64,000 bases of DNA, taken from positions 3,621,501 through 3,685,500 of the forward strand of contig NZ_CP083757.1 in NCBI RefSeq assembly GCF_020149935.1. Reading direction: 5' to 3'. Below, in pieces: positions 48,439-57,166 of this stretch (its first letter is position 1; each line of letters starts with the position of its first letter). The notes beneath the pieces are model-generated. The model was given only the letters and a program-made list of their open reading frames with translations. It was not told the DNA's origin and ran no database searches. The translations under genes were made by a program, and so were the position numbers. Source of the DNA: Marinilongibacter aquaticus (GTDB lineage: Bacteria; Bacteroidota; Bacteroidia; Cytophagales; Spirosomataceae).

Positions 48439-50952
48439 TCAGAAACCGTTTGCGGCTGAAAAAAGAGTAAGTTCACCAGCTTTCATTTTCTGCAATCGCA
48501 TATGCCTAACGCCATCTTTCCATGAGTTTTCGTTTAGCTCAATTGCTATGGCTTTTCGGCCATTTTCTACAGCCACATAAGGAGTGCTCATTATACCGCC
48601 GAATGGATCAAGGACGGTCTCATCGGGTTCTGTGAAAAGTTCGATTAGTCTTTCGATCAGGTCCAATTGGAGAGGGCACACATGCTTTATTAAGCGTGCC
48701 CTTGCTTGTTTACTGTTTAGTGTATTGATCCGTTGGATATCGTCCCAAATAAAAGAATTTTGAGAGCGTACAGGGAGAACCATAAAACTGGAAGGCAGTT
48801 TGCCGAAGGACTCAAGCTTCTGGTTTAAATCGATATGCCTTTCGTAACAATATGCATTTAACAGGTCAAAATTTTTCCACCATTTCATTATTTCGCCCAA
48901 TGGCATTTTTTTCAACTCTGCATCGGTCAGCAGCCTATTACCATTCGACTTCCAATGACTATGTGCATCTATTTGCCAACGGGCACGTGTGTAGTATTCC
49001 TTCAGTTTTGTCACCGGCTGATCAGCGTAGCCGTTTTCAAGGCTTGTCGGGGCCTTTCTGAAAAGCCACACATATTCGGGCAAACCTACAGACATTTTGG
49101 TGCCATCCTTGCATTTCTCGCTCCATCCAAGTCGGTAAGTCTGGCTATTTTCTTGAACAACGTCCGTACAGATTGTAATTCGACCAATCGTATGCCACCC
49201 GTGTGATTCGAAGTGATCGGCAACCTTATCGCTAAATCTATGAAGAGTTGGAAAGCTCAGATTGTTTTGCCAGCTGTATTTCATAATATCCTTGACATGA
49301 ATTGCAGCCAATCTCCCTGGTTTTGTCACCCTCAACCAATTCGGGGTAAGGTAAGACAAGTGTTCAAAAAATTCAGTATCGCCGAGGCATTGGCCCATGT
49401 CATTATAGCTTTCGGCATATTCAAACAAATCGCTGAACGGAATGCTGGAACAGCTGAAATCTATGGAGTTACTCTCAAGGCTATCGAGCTCAAAACAACT
49501 ATCTCCATTAATCAGAATTGCATGATCATCACGATACGATTTATTCTTAAAAAAGAATTCTCTTTGTACATCTGATCTAATATTTGTCGAAAGGCCGTGT
49601 TCCCGGATCAATTCTTGCATTTTGGACACGAGCACATCATGTCTATTCCATTTTGCTTCGAAAGTTTTCCGAATATGATCTTCAGCATCAGTATATAGAA
49701 TGTGAATTTCTACTTTATGTTCTTGGCCAAATCTATAAATTCTGTGAATGGCTTGAAGAAAATCATTGAATCTATAATCGATACCGCAAAAAAAGGCTTT
49801 ATGGCAATGATATTGAAAATTACAACCACTTCCGGCTATCTCTGGTTTCGTGCTCAGGTACTTATATTTCCCTTCAGAAAATCCAATAAGAAATTCTTCT
49901 TTCTCCTCTTCATTTTGGCTGCCCCACACACTCTTGCAATCGTCTCCAAGTTCCTTTTGAATCAATTTCCTTTCATCTTCTCGGTGGTGCCAAATTAGCC
50001 AATTACCAGGGTTCTTTTTGATCCATGAAACCGCCCGGTATATTCGGGCATTCATACTGAGTTTTTTTTCTTTATTACTTTCTGAAAGACCCTGTGCCTG
50101 TTTTTCGAACATTAAAGGGTTGCCGTTGGCATCCACGATATTTTCACGGTCAACAGTTACCCTGTGCCATATGACGGACATTTTTGGGTAGTCATATCCA
50201 GTATCATCAAATCCTAAATCAGAAGGTTTTGTCAGGAAATTTGCCCAGCTACTCATCCATACCCAAAAATCAGCCTCCCTGTGTTCAAGCAAAGTGCTTT
50301 CATGTGCTTTTGTAGAGTTCCGTTTAAACCATCTGCTTAATGCGTGCGAAATCGACATTATTCCAAGAAATTCCGAATACTTCAATAGTTCATGATATTC
50401 GTTCGGCGAGGGGGTGGCTGTGAAAACAAATCGGAAAGAGATATTCTTCAGCTGACTTAAAATATACTGCGTGGTTTGAGTGCCCATTGATCGTATGACA
50501 GAAGCTTCGTCCAAGCATACACAACCGAACTTTTCTGGTTCAAACACCCCTGTTCGAATACGATCATAATTGCTCATTATGAGCATAACCCCACTTTCGA
50601 TTTGGTGGTCAGCTTCTTCTTGATCACGGCAATAGGCCACTTTCAATCCGAGTTTTTTGGCATCTTTCATGAATTCGAACCGAACCGCAAGTGGTAGGGC
50701 TAAGAGTGCCGGTTTGCCAGTTCTTTTTACTACTTGGTTTGCCGTTTCAAGTTGCATGATGGTCTTTCCAAGACCAAAATTGCTGAATGCAGCACCACGG
50801 CCACGATGAAGTAGCCATTGTACTATTTTCTTTTGATGCGGTTTGAGAATAGGATTTAAGTCGCTTTCAGGGACTTCAAATCCGTAGCTTTCAGCTACTT
50901 TTATTTTCCTTTTCAGGAATTCAATGTATGTTTTTTCTTGATCAACTACCAT
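48439..50952 (-). CDS. SNF2-like helicase fused to a DNA methyltransferase
   Basis: 837 aa. N-terminal SF2 ATPase: GLGKT at 60-64, LDEAS near 147, TATPSP near 175 and helicase C-part with QAIHRIYRFGQ near 400. From about residue 485 a beta-class N6-adenine/N4-cytosine methyltransferase follows, with catalytic motif SSIPFS (near 502; usually [DNS]PP[YFW]) and SAM site LDPFGGIMS (near 784). Such fusions may translocate on DNA to find target sites. It ends in GELTLFSAANGF, where ELTLF resembles a clamp-binding peptide. Start MVVDQEKT overlaps nothing and lies 4 bp after the upstream gene. Confidence 0.88.
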   Translation of the reverse strand: MVVDQEKTYIEFLKRKIKVAESYGFEVPESDLNPILKPHQKKIVQWLLHRGRGAAFSNFGLGKTIMQLETANQVVKRTGKPALLALPLAVRFEFMKDAKKLGLKVAYCRDQEEADHQIESGVMLIMSNYDRIRTGVFEPEKFGCVCLDEASVIRSMGTQTTQYILSQLKNISFRFVFTATPSPNEYHELLKYSEFLGIMSISHALSRWFKRNSTKAHESTLLEHREADFWVWMSSWANFLTKPSDLGFDDTGYDYPKMSVIWHRVTVDRENIVDANGNPLMFEKQAQGLSESNKEKKLSMNARIYRAVSWIKKNPGNWLIWHHREDERKLIQKELGDDCKSVWGSQNEEEKEEFLIGFSEGKYKYLSTKPEIAGSGCNFQYHCHKAFFCGIDYRFNDFLQAIHRIYRFGQEHKVEIHILYTDAEDHIRKTFEAKWNRHDVLVSKMQELIREHGLSTNIRSDVQREFFFKNKSYRDDHAILINGDSCFELDSLESNSIDFSCSSIPFSDLFEYAESYNDMGQCLGDTEFFEHLSYLTPNWLRVTKPGRLAAIHVKDIMKYSWQNNLSFPTLHRFSDKVADHFESHGWHTIGRITICTDVVQENSQTYRLGWSEKCKDGTKMSVGLPEYVWLFRKAPTSLENGYADQPVTKLKEYYTRARWQIDAHSHWKSNGNRLLTDAELKKMPLGEIMKWWKNFDLLNAYCYERHIDLNQKLESFGKLPSSFMVLPVRSQNSFIWDDIQRINTLNSKQARARLIKHVCPLQLDLIERLIELFTEPDETVLDPFGGIMSTPYVAVENGRKAIAIELNENSWKDGVRHMRLQKMKAGELTLFSAANGF

Positions 50953-50955
50953 TAC

Positions 50956-51444
50956 TTAATATTTTAAATCTGTCCAATGAACTATTTGTCCCTGTAAGCC
51001 ATCTTCGAAGTACACCCAGAAATGCATGAGGGAATGAAAGCCATCATTCAATGCCACTTGCTCAACTTCCGCCTCGGAGAGAATCCGACCATCTACTTTC
51101 ACGATTGTTCCCGGCAGAGAGTCCGACTTCCTAATTTCTATGTCCTGCACGCTTTTTACCCGCATTACCGGTGCGAACTGGAAATACTTTTTCGTCCTTG
51201 CCCTGATGGCAAAGTGAATGGCATCGCCAGCCTTCCAGCGTTTTCCAGTCCTGAACGTGTGCAGCTTGGGGTGGCCTTTTCTCCACGCTCCTTGAAATAG
51301 GCCGTGTTTTCCTCCCTCTTCAACAAACTGCAGCAAGGCCGCTAGTTCAAATTCTTTTTTTGCAGCGTTCAATAGGCCGTGCATGATCTTTTCGGGGAAA
51401 AGGGTTGCTCGCCGACCGTGCATTGTTTTGAATCCAAGTATCAT
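50956..51444 (-). CDS. ASCH-like domain protein
   Basis: 162 aa. Residues 55-160 follow the ASCH/PUA-like pattern: KLHTFRTGKRWKAGDAIHFA, then TKKYFQFAPVMRVKSVQ, and LNDGFHSLMHFWVYF. ASCH domains are thought to bind RNA or modified bases. In a phage with several DNA-modifying enzymes, recognition of a modified base is possible. Overlaps the next gene upstream by ATGA. Confidence 0.65.
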   Translation of the reverse strand: MILGFKTMHGRRATLFPEKIMHGLLNAAKKEFELAALLQFVEEGGKHGLFQGAWRKGHPKLHTFRTGKRWKAGDAIHFAIRARTKKYFQFAPVMRVKSVQDIEIRKSDSLPGTIVKVDGRILSEAEVEQVALNDGFHSLMHFWVYFEDGLQGQIVHWTDLKY

Positions 51445-51695
51445 GATTGCTCGGGTTTATTTGTTGAACCTAAATACTTGCCACACACAGGGCAATAGGC
51501 CATCATTATTTCCGTTTTTTTTGGTGTTTTTCGGTTCTTCAACTTGAGCTCAACCACGTAAAATGGCCTTACGTCAAACCCATCCTCATAAGTGAAGGCC
51601 AAAGGCATTTCGGCAGATTCGACATCGTAATCTTTTATTTTCATTTCGCCAGACTCAAGCTGGCTCTTGACTTGTTGGAAACATTGACATTTCAT
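51441..51695 (-). CDS. Zinc-ribbon protein, 84 aa
   Basis: Starts MKCQCFQQVKSQLESGEMKI. Cys pairs C3/C5 at the start and CPVCG (near 69-72) at the end would form one zinc knuckle across the chain. The middle is beta-rich (FDVRPFYVVELKLKNRK). I associate this plan with short phage proteins but know no function. It overlaps the ASCH-like gene by ATGA. Confidence 0.65.
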   Translation of the reverse strand: MKCQCFQQVKSQLESGEMKIKDYDVESAEMPLAFTYEDGFDVRPFYVVELKLKNRKTPKKTEIMMAYCPVCGKYLGSTNKPEQS

Positions 51696-51706
51696 AGTTT
51701 TTATAT

Positions 51707-52009
51707 TTAGAAGTTAATTTGATTTTTCCTGAAATTTCGCCCGTTCACAGGGGCGAAATTCGCCTCAACCGTCGCCCAATCGTATTTGAAGCCATCGAAA
51801 ATAAGGCCGTCCGCAAATATTTCACTGGCTACCATTGCATGGCCGCTCTCGATATGGACTATTGGTTTTTGGAATATCTTGTTTCTGGCCGCGGCACGCT
51901 GGCAATCCGTGCAGGCTTCGCCATCGCGTATAATGTTGCACTCATGCCCGCAGCTTGTACGGGTTGACCCGTCCTCTAGCGTAATTTCCATTTTAGTTTT
52001 CTTCGTCAT
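51707..52009 (-). CDS. Cysteine-rich small protein, 100 aa
   Basis: Starts MTKKTKMEITLEDGSTRTSC. Residues 20-38 (C-GHEC, then ACTDC) give CxxxC and CxxC-like pairs for a zinc site. C-terminal half is mixed. It overlaps the 61-aa gene upstream by 17 bp. No family recognised. Confidence 0.55.
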   Translation of the reverse strand: MTKKTKMEITLEDGSTRTSCGHECNIIRDGEACTDCQRAAARNKIFQKPIVHIESGHAMVASEIFADGLIFDGFKYDWATVEANFAPVNGRNFRKNQINF

Positions 52010-52178
52010 GCCCTAGCATGAAGTTTTCGTCGATATACTCTTCTAAGTCGCTCAATGCTTCTGCATTTCCCATATGCCTCCAATAGTCGGCCATGGTATC
52101 TTTATGTGTTTTGGCCTCCGATAGGTGCTTTGCACGGGTAGCCTTTATAAAGGCCACCAATTCGTAAATCTTATCCAT
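51993..52178 (-). CDS. Small helical protein, 61 aa
   Basis: MDKIYELVAFIKATRAKHLS and following: a two-helix protein, charged, ending in an acidic tail (GHDEEN). It overlaps neighbours on both sides by 8 and 17 bp, in keeping with a compact early operon. No family recognised. Confidence 0.55.
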   Translation of the reverse strand: MDKIYELVAFIKATRAKHLSEAKTHKDTMADYWRHMGNAEALSDLEEYIDENFMLGHDEEN

Positions 52179-52521
52179 GATTTTCTGATTTTGATTCGAT
52201 TTTTGTAGATTCTATACAAGCCTCACAACCAAGTGAGGTCATAAGAATTTCATGGCCGCTCACAACGCGAAACCATCCTTCTAATAGTTCTTCTCGAACC
52301 ATTCTCATTATTCCAGTCCACGATATGCTATCGTCGTTTTTTTTGCCAACGTGTTTCAGCACCTTGTAAAGGTTCGGATACTCCTGTTCCGTGAATACGG
52401 AATCAAAGTCAGCATCTTCTTCCGCATCCGCCATGCTGTCAATTATTTTTCGGAATTCGTGCATGCCGGAGAAATCGGCTTCATTCGGGGGTTCTAGTTT
52501 TGCCTTTCTGTAATTGTCCAT
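52171..52521 (-). CDS. Hypothetical acidic protein, 116 aa
   Basis: The ATG at 52521 (MDNYRKAKLEPPNEADFSG) is preferred because the open part upstream is a 10-bp inverted repeat (GCCTCCCTGT/ACAGGGAGGC, 52536-52562). Helical and acidic (DSMADAEEDADFDSVF), with two Cys near residue 100 (LGCEACIES). No family recognised. Confidence 0.55.
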   Translation of the reverse strand: MDNYRKAKLEPPNEADFSGMHEFRKIIDSMADAEEDADFDSVFTEQEYPNLYKVLKHVGKKNDDSISWTGIMRMVREELLEGWFRVVSGHEILMTSLGCEACIESTKIESKSENHG

Positions 52522-52568
52522 GGTTGATTGTTTTGGCCTCCCTGTCATGAGCACAGGGAGGCAATTGT

Positions 52569-52742
52569 TTATTGTTTTTTGCTTTCAAGTATTTCTACCC
52601 GAAGCTCTTGAAGCTGGGCCTTCATTTTTTGGGCGGTAACTCGGCAACGGGTACCGGCCGATTTGTTGCCCTTTTGGAATTTTTCGTAATCGGTTTCCAA
52701 CTCATTCAGCTGGGTCTTCAAATTTTGAATTTTTGTTTCCAT
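52569..52742 (-). CDS. Histone H1-like (HC1 family) protein, 57 aa
   Basis: METKIQNLKTQLNELETDYE then KFQKGNKSAGTRCRVTAQKM and KAQLQELRVEILESKKQ. The block (D/E)xxKFxxKGNKxAGTRxR followed by LQELRxEILE is the hallmark of the small HC1-type histone-like proteins of Bacteroidota, which bind DNA. An A-rich leader precedes the ATG. On a phage it could compact DNA or affect host gene expression. Confidence 0.75.
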   Translation of the reverse strand: METKIQNLKTQLNELETDYEKFQKGNKSAGTRCRVTAQKMKAQLQELRVEILESKKQ

Positions 52743-52799
52743 TTGTATAAATTATTGTTTGGTTGCAGATAACGGTAATGTGTATACGCATACTCATTT

Positions 52800-53075
52800 T
52801 TATTCGTCAGATATTTCAGATAAACAGCGACCCACCCATTTTAAAAAATGGTTTCTAGCCATTTCCCAGTCTGCTTTAGTACTTTCAATAAATCTCCTAT
52901 ACTCTCCGTTTTTCAATTTTTCAGCGAACAGGGGATCAATACTCTTTAGTCCGAAATCCACAAAACTTTTTTGACTGTCGTTTATCAGACTTATCATTTT
53001 TCCGCTTTGCTCACTTTCTAATTTTACGTATCTCTCAGAATCGTACTCTTGGAAGTATTTGGGATAGTTATTCAT
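52800..53075 (-). CDS. Hypothetical protein, 91 aa
   Basis: Starts MNNYPKYFQEYDSERYVKLE. Helical, polar, with WEMARNHFLKWVGRCL near the C-terminus. It lies between the histone-like gene and the DUF3127 gene on the same strand. No family recognised. Confidence 0.55.
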   Translation of the reverse strand: MNNYPKYFQEYDSERYVKLESEQSGKMISLINDSQKSFVDFGLKSIDPLFAEKLKNGEYRRFIESTKADWEMARNHFLKWVGRCLSEISDE

Positions 53076-53116
53076 ACTTTAATGGGGTATAGCTGATCAA
53101 TCTTTTCCATCAATTA

Positions 53117-53503
53117 TTAGAATAAGTCCTTGCCGTCAGAACCTTTAGGAATTCCATTATTTTCAGGTTCCACGGATGTTTCATTATTCCCACCATTAAT
53201 AGTTGCAGTTGTTCTTTGAATTATCTCTATTTTCCACGCCCTCAGTTCCATAATTACCACTTCTGTCATTGCGTCCTTTTGCCATGTTCTCCCATTCAAA
53301 TTAAAATGGACATCTATCCTTTCCCCTTTTCTTAAGTTTTCTACAAGGCTTACATCAGTATTCCACAGCGTAAATTCTGCTAGGTTGTCGTACATGCTAT
53401 TGCCCTGAATATCCAATTTGAATGTTCGTTTTGGCGTATTGTTTTTGCCAACTCTTTCAATTGTTCCAGCGGCTAAAAAACGCCCTTCGATCGATAGTCC
53501 CAT
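53117..53503 (-). CDS. OB-fold DUF3127-type single-strand-binding-like protein
   Basis: 128 aa. Residues 1-95 fit DUF3127: GRFLAAGTIERVGKNNTPKR, then FTLWNTDVSLVENLRKGERIDVHFNLNGR and ELRAWKIE. This family resembles SSB in fold. A disordered Asn/Gly/Glu tail ends in GKDLF, like the acidic-hydrophobic tip by which SSB proteins recruit partners. Its place next to the repeat field and primase-helicase supports a replication role. Confidence 0.75.
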   Translation of the reverse strand: MGLSIEGRFLAAGTIERVGKNNTPKRTFKLDIQGNSMYDNLAEFTLWNTDVSLVENLRKGERIDVHFNLNGRTWQKDAMTEVVIMELRAWKIEIIQRTTATINGGNNETSVEPENNGIPKGSDGKDLF

Positions 53504-53582
53504 AATTGTATTTTGTTTATAATTTTGAATTGTTATCTGTTACTAATTTTCGTATGCTGTGCTTAAAAAACACCTGTGTTTC

Positions 53583-53771
53583 CTACTACAACTACTACAA
53601 TTTATAACTTGCTTACTATGAGCCTTTAAGGCTAATGTAATTGTAGTAAAGGCGTAGTAACCTCTACTACAATTACTACATTACTACACTTTTACTACGA
53701 CTTTACTACACACTAAAAGAGTATAACACGTACATTATAAAGTACTTAAGTCAATTGTAGTAGTTGTAGTA
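53583..53771. repeat. Iteron-like field, possible replication origin
   Basis: At least ten copies of ACTAC/GTAGT in short words such as CTACTACAA, TTACTACA, TTGTAGTA in both orientations (for example 53584, 53591, 53643, 53654, 53663, 53673, 53682, 53692, 53703, 53757-53771), in very AT-rich DNA without a gene. It lies between the DUF3127 gene and the primase-helicase gene. Confidence 0.65.
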
Positions 53772-53805
53772 TTTATTTTGCTTATTTATTTTCGTTTCGT
53801 ATTAA

Positions 53806-56544
53806 TCAAAAATTAGATTTCCGGCATTCAAGATCTACACCAAAATCCTTTTGTAATTTTCCATAATCCAATATTGCACAGCCTTTTACTGGCATACTTT
53901 TCCCTTCTGTTTTACCTTCCGCATCGCGGATAAAGCGAATAGTTTTGCTTATTTCCTCCCAACTATTATTTCCGTTTGCCGTGGCCATTTCGGTTTGTAC
54001 TGTATCCCTGTCAGGTGGAGACTTCATAAAAACTTGTCTGTATCTGGGGGCAAATGCATTGTACATTTTCGGGAAATTGACTTTCAATTCTCTATATGGT
54101 TCAATTCCTGTAATCTGAAAATGAGAATCTGGAATTATCAATCCTTTTTCATAATTGTCCTGAATTATTTCCCAGAATTCTGCGATTGCTTTACTTTCAT
54201 TCATGATCCGATGCTGCCTTTCAATTGCCAAACCGCCGATCCTTACAAATTCATCTAATATTGCCCTGTCGTCCTTACCCTCCATTTTCGCCATTTTTAC
54301 GGTTCTCATTCTTTGTAGAATGAATGGAAATACCATAACCTGTGCCATATTGGTCATCAGTCTTTCAGGGACGCCAAGGTTCTTGAAACGATCCCGGAAT
54401 TCATCAAAAAGATGCTTGTAATTCTCTTTGTAATTCTTGACCAAATCTTCCCTGTACGCAAGTAATTCCACCGTCAAACATCCAAGTCCTTTATCTTGCC
54501 ACTTTTCAAGTTCATAAAAGGCGTTTCTTTGTTCTGTTGTCTTCTGGTTATTGGTAATCGGAATGAAGAGGCAACGACTAAAAAATATTGGGTTTTCTGG
54601 AAGGTAATTGCTTGTAAGGGCCAGTGCACTGTGAATGTCAACACTATTTGTTTCAATACTGTTGGTATCGCTACTACGGTGATAGCCATCATTGTCATAT
54701 GCAGCCTGTAGCACGCCTTCATACTGAAATTCATTGTGATATTCGTCAAACCAAATAATCCCATTGCTAGTCTGGCTCATTATCTTCACCAAAGCTGCTT
54801 CAGTATTTTTATTTTTAAGATTGACTCCATCTTGCCGTCTGCCAAAAGCCGCAGTAAGTACACGTACCATTGAGCTTTTACCAGTACCTGCACCGCCTTT
54901 TAAAAATAGAATTGGGCTGAAACTCTTTTCTTTCACCGCCACATCTCGAAATAGCGAGAAGACATAAAAGCAAAGTGGTATAAAACTCAACTCATAGGTA
55001 TGTGCTTCTTGATACAAGTGAACAAAATCAATAAATGATAAGTCTGAGTCCGTTAACTCATGCCTTTTTTTCAGCGATCCTTTTGGGTTCGGTACGGAAA
55101 CAAAAACTTCCTTACCTATTGAACTTTTGACACTTACTATCCCAAAATCATCTGGTGATTCTAATGCACCAGCATGCCATACAACATTACTGAATAGATA
55201 AGTTTTCGTTTCATCATTCCATCCAAAACGAACCACTTTCAAGGCCTCACGGTATTCGGTTTCGGTAAAAAGAAATCCGTGAATCTCAGCTAGTTCACCG
55301 TCAGATATGCGTAAACTTATACTCTTGCTTGCAAAATGCTTCTTCAGTTTACTGGCCGAACAAAAATCTTCGTGTGGTACTTCTATAAAAATACTTTCTT
55401 CTGGTAATCTCGCTTCCAATACCCAAGTAAGCTCTTCTCTCTCATCTTCTGTCTTGTATTTTATATAAATCAAGCAGTCTGCTACTTGTTTATAACTTCT
55501 GCCACTTTTAACCGTTATCGTGTAGCTATCGGAATAATACCACACAGTTTGAATCTTTAGCTCTTCACGTTTTTCCTTTATTCGATCAATGTCGGTCTTA
55601 ACGTTCGGCTTAAATGAATCTTCTGGTTTATGGTCAGATTTTGGAGGATCTTTTTTATTGTTTTTGTTTTTCGAGCTTTTGGAAATGTCAATTCCGTAAT
55701 CTGAGGCAATGCTGAAAAACTTGGCTGGATTGGTAAATCGCGTTGTGGCTAAAAAATTGTCAAACTTATTGTCACAGTTAGTTGCATCATAATTCGCATT
55801 TTGCTTGCTGATCTGATGCCAATAGTATCTGCCAGGTTCTCCATAAGTAGCCATACTGAAGCCGATCAAAAGCCATTCACTGCTGTAGTCATTTGTTATA
55901 TCTATTTGGTTCTCTACTATTTGACCAACTACATATTCCAAATGTCCGATCTCTGTTTTTTTCTCAGGGTCAAACCTCTCCTTCTTTACCTTCCTGTATC
56001 CTCTTATATCATAAGATTTTGCATTATCATTATAATATGCATTTGCATCCCAGCTTAAAAAGCAAGCTCTGTTAATGTCGCTTCCGCTCATATCTGGAGC
56101 AAGTTGATACTCCTGCTGAAAATAAATACTTATATCAATAAAGGCCTTTTTGAAATCTTGATCACCTATTTCCAAAATAACCTTTAAGCCCTTTCCGCTT
56201 GGGCTGACAAACATGGCATGGATATACCCATCATTTTTTAGCACCTCAATTGTGTCAGCCAGATTACCCACATGGTCAAAGTCCATTACTATCCAACCAC
56301 TTTGGATTATCAGGTTGTCTATATGCCTTTTATCAAAAACCCCACCGAATGTGACATAGTCCAAACGCCGCTTCATTTCATCAGCATGCTTTTTTTCAAT
56401 GGCATGCCTGATCCCGGTACAGACTATCTTGTAGGCGTCGCTTCGTACCAACTTTATCACATCTTCGAGACATAGTTGATTTTCTGGCACTACATTGGTT
56501 ATCGGTCCCTTGAAGAAACTTATATTATGCTCTTTATTCGGCAT
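53806..56544 (-). CDS. Primase-helicase (VirE/BT4734-type primase with SF3-like ATPase)
   Basis: 912 aa. N-terminal part (1-200) has the BT4734-like/VirE_N layout, a degenerate archaeal-eukaryal-type primase fold: LIIQSGWIVMDFDHVGN, FVSPSGKGLKVILEI and GSDINRACFLSWD. A charged linker (about 290-330, KSSKNKNNKKDPPKSDHK) follows, then a helicase part with Walker A GGAGTGKSS (near 545) and Walker B IIWFDEYHN (near 595). It would initiate and drive phage replication. The ATG at 56544 (MPNKEHNISFF) is preferred over an upstream one inside a hairpin-rich leader. Confidence 0.85.
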   Translation of the reverse strand: MPNKEHNISFFKGPITNVVPENQLCLEDVIKLVRSDAYKIVCTGIRHAIEKKHADEMKRRLDYVTFGGVFDKRHIDNLIIQSGWIVMDFDHVGNLADTIEVLKNDGYIHAMFVSPSGKGLKVILEIGDQDFKKAFIDISIYFQQEYQLAPDMSGSDINRACFLSWDANAYYNDNAKSYDIRGYRKVKKERFDPEKKTEIGHLEYVVGQIVENQIDITNDYSSEWLLIGFSMATYGEPGRYYWHQISKQNANYDATNCDNKFDNFLATTRFTNPAKFFSIASDYGIDISKSSKNKNNKKDPPKSDHKPEDSFKPNVKTDIDRIKEKREELKIQTVWYYSDSYTITVKSGRSYKQVADCLIYIKYKTEDEREELTWVLEARLPEESIFIEVPHEDFCSASKLKKHFASKSISLRISDGELAEIHGFLFTETEYREALKVVRFGWNDETKTYLFSNVVWHAGALESPDDFGIVSVKSSIGKEVFVSVPNPKGSLKKRHELTDSDLSFIDFVHLYQEAHTYELSFIPLCFYVFSLFRDVAVKEKSFSPILFLKGGAGTGKSSMVRVLTAAFGRRQDGVNLKNKNTEAALVKIMSQTSNGIIWFDEYHNEFQYEGVLQAAYDNDGYHRSSDTNSIETNSVDIHSALALTSNYLPENPIFFSRCLFIPITNNQKTTEQRNAFYELEKWQDKGLGCLTVELLAYREDLVKNYKENYKHLFDEFRDRFKNLGVPERLMTNMAQVMVFPFILQRMRTVKMAKMEGKDDRAILDEFVRIGGLAIERQHRIMNESKAIAEFWEIIQDNYEKGLIIPDSHFQITGIEPYRELKVNFPKMYNAFAPRYRQVFMKSPPDRDTVQTEMATANGNNSWEEISKTIRFIRDAEGKTEGKSMPVKGCAILDYGKLQKDFGVDLECRKSNF

Positions 56545-56592
56545 TTGGACTATCAGAATTTTAAAATCGGTTATCAGTAAAAGAATAGATAG

Positions 56593-56693
56593 CGGTTTGG
56601 GAACGGGCCCAAACCGGGCTATTCTGTTCACGTGCTTTCCTAATAATGCTGGAATGAAGTGGGTAGATATGACTGCCCGAAAATCAGGCAGCC
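56593..56693. repeat. Two hairpins in the leader of the primase-helicase gene
   Basis: GGTTTGGG-aacgg-GCCCAAACC (about 56593-56614) and GACTGCCC...AGGCAGCC (56670-56693) lie in a 167-bp gap between two minus-strand genes. Neither is followed by a clear T-run on the minus strand, so they may control translation rather than end transcription. Confidence 0.45.
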
Positions 56694-56711
56694 AATCCTA
56701 TAAAAGCTAAT

Positions 56712-56927
56712 CTAACCACTATTTAATGAGTCGTATGATTGTTGCCAAAATTCAAGTTCTTCGCTCCATCTTTCAACAAGATGCTGCGGAGATTTAGCCA
56801 CTTTCTTTTTTAGCCAATCAATGTGTTTTTCTACTATAATCCTGTTCGGTTCTATCGTTATATCGATTTCACCGGAGAGCACCATTTCCTTTAATTCAGC
56901 AAGAGGGATATTTTTTTTAACTACCAT
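56712..56927 (-). CDS. Small early protein, 71 aa
   Basis: Starts MVVKKNIPLAELKEMVLSGE. Short beta-like segment (ITIEPNRIIVEKH) then a helix with three Trp (HIDWLKKKVAK, RWSEELEFWQQ). No family recognised. It starts 1 bp after the stop of the small membrane protein upstream. Confidence 0.6.
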   Translation of the reverse strand: MVVKKNIPLAELKEMVLSGEIDITIEPNRIIVEKHIDWLKKKVAKSPQHLVERWSEELEFWQQSYDSLNSG

Positions 56928-56928
56928 T

Positions 56929-57048
56929 TTATGAATTGCTTAATAAGATGAACCCTAACGCCAGAATCCAAAGCAGAATCCATATCGCAATCCATGAATA
57001 CAGGACGATCAGGGCAATTTTTATTTTTTTTGAATTATCGCTTTTCAT
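56929..57048 (-). CDS. Small membrane protein, 39 aa
   Basis: MKSDNSKKIK followed by one hydrophobic helix rich in Trp, Ile and Leu (IALIVLYSWIAIWILLWILA) and a short end. It overlaps the upstream gene by 14 bp and is 1 bp from the downstream gene, so it fits the early operon. Small single-pass phage proteins may block superinfection or inhibit host functions; not shown. Confidence 0.6.
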   Translation of the reverse strand: MKSDNSKKIKIALIVLYSWIAIWILLWILALGFILLSNS

Positions 57049-57166
57049 CGAAAAAGCGATTGCGAAGCTTCCAAATCGGATACTGACCTAAATTTTTTTC
57101 TGCTTTAGGTTTGCACAACCTGTAAGCGATCGCTGCGATTACGGACGCGATAATTATTCTTTTCAT
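57035..57166 (-). CDS. Small protein with N-terminal hydrophobic helix, 43 aa
   Basis: MKRIIIASVIAAIAYRLCKP then a basic end (IWKLRNRFFDEKR). The hydrophobic start is short, either a membrane anchor or a signal. Its ATG overlaps the stop of the 97-aa gene (ATGA, 57163-57166). Confidence 0.55.
   Translation of the reverse strand: MKRIIIASVIAAIAYRLCKPKAEKNLGQYPIWKLRNRFFDEKR

Noticed and set aside
53583-53771. TACTAC repeats as CRISPR
   Set aside because: Units are too short and occur in both orientations; better explained as iterons.
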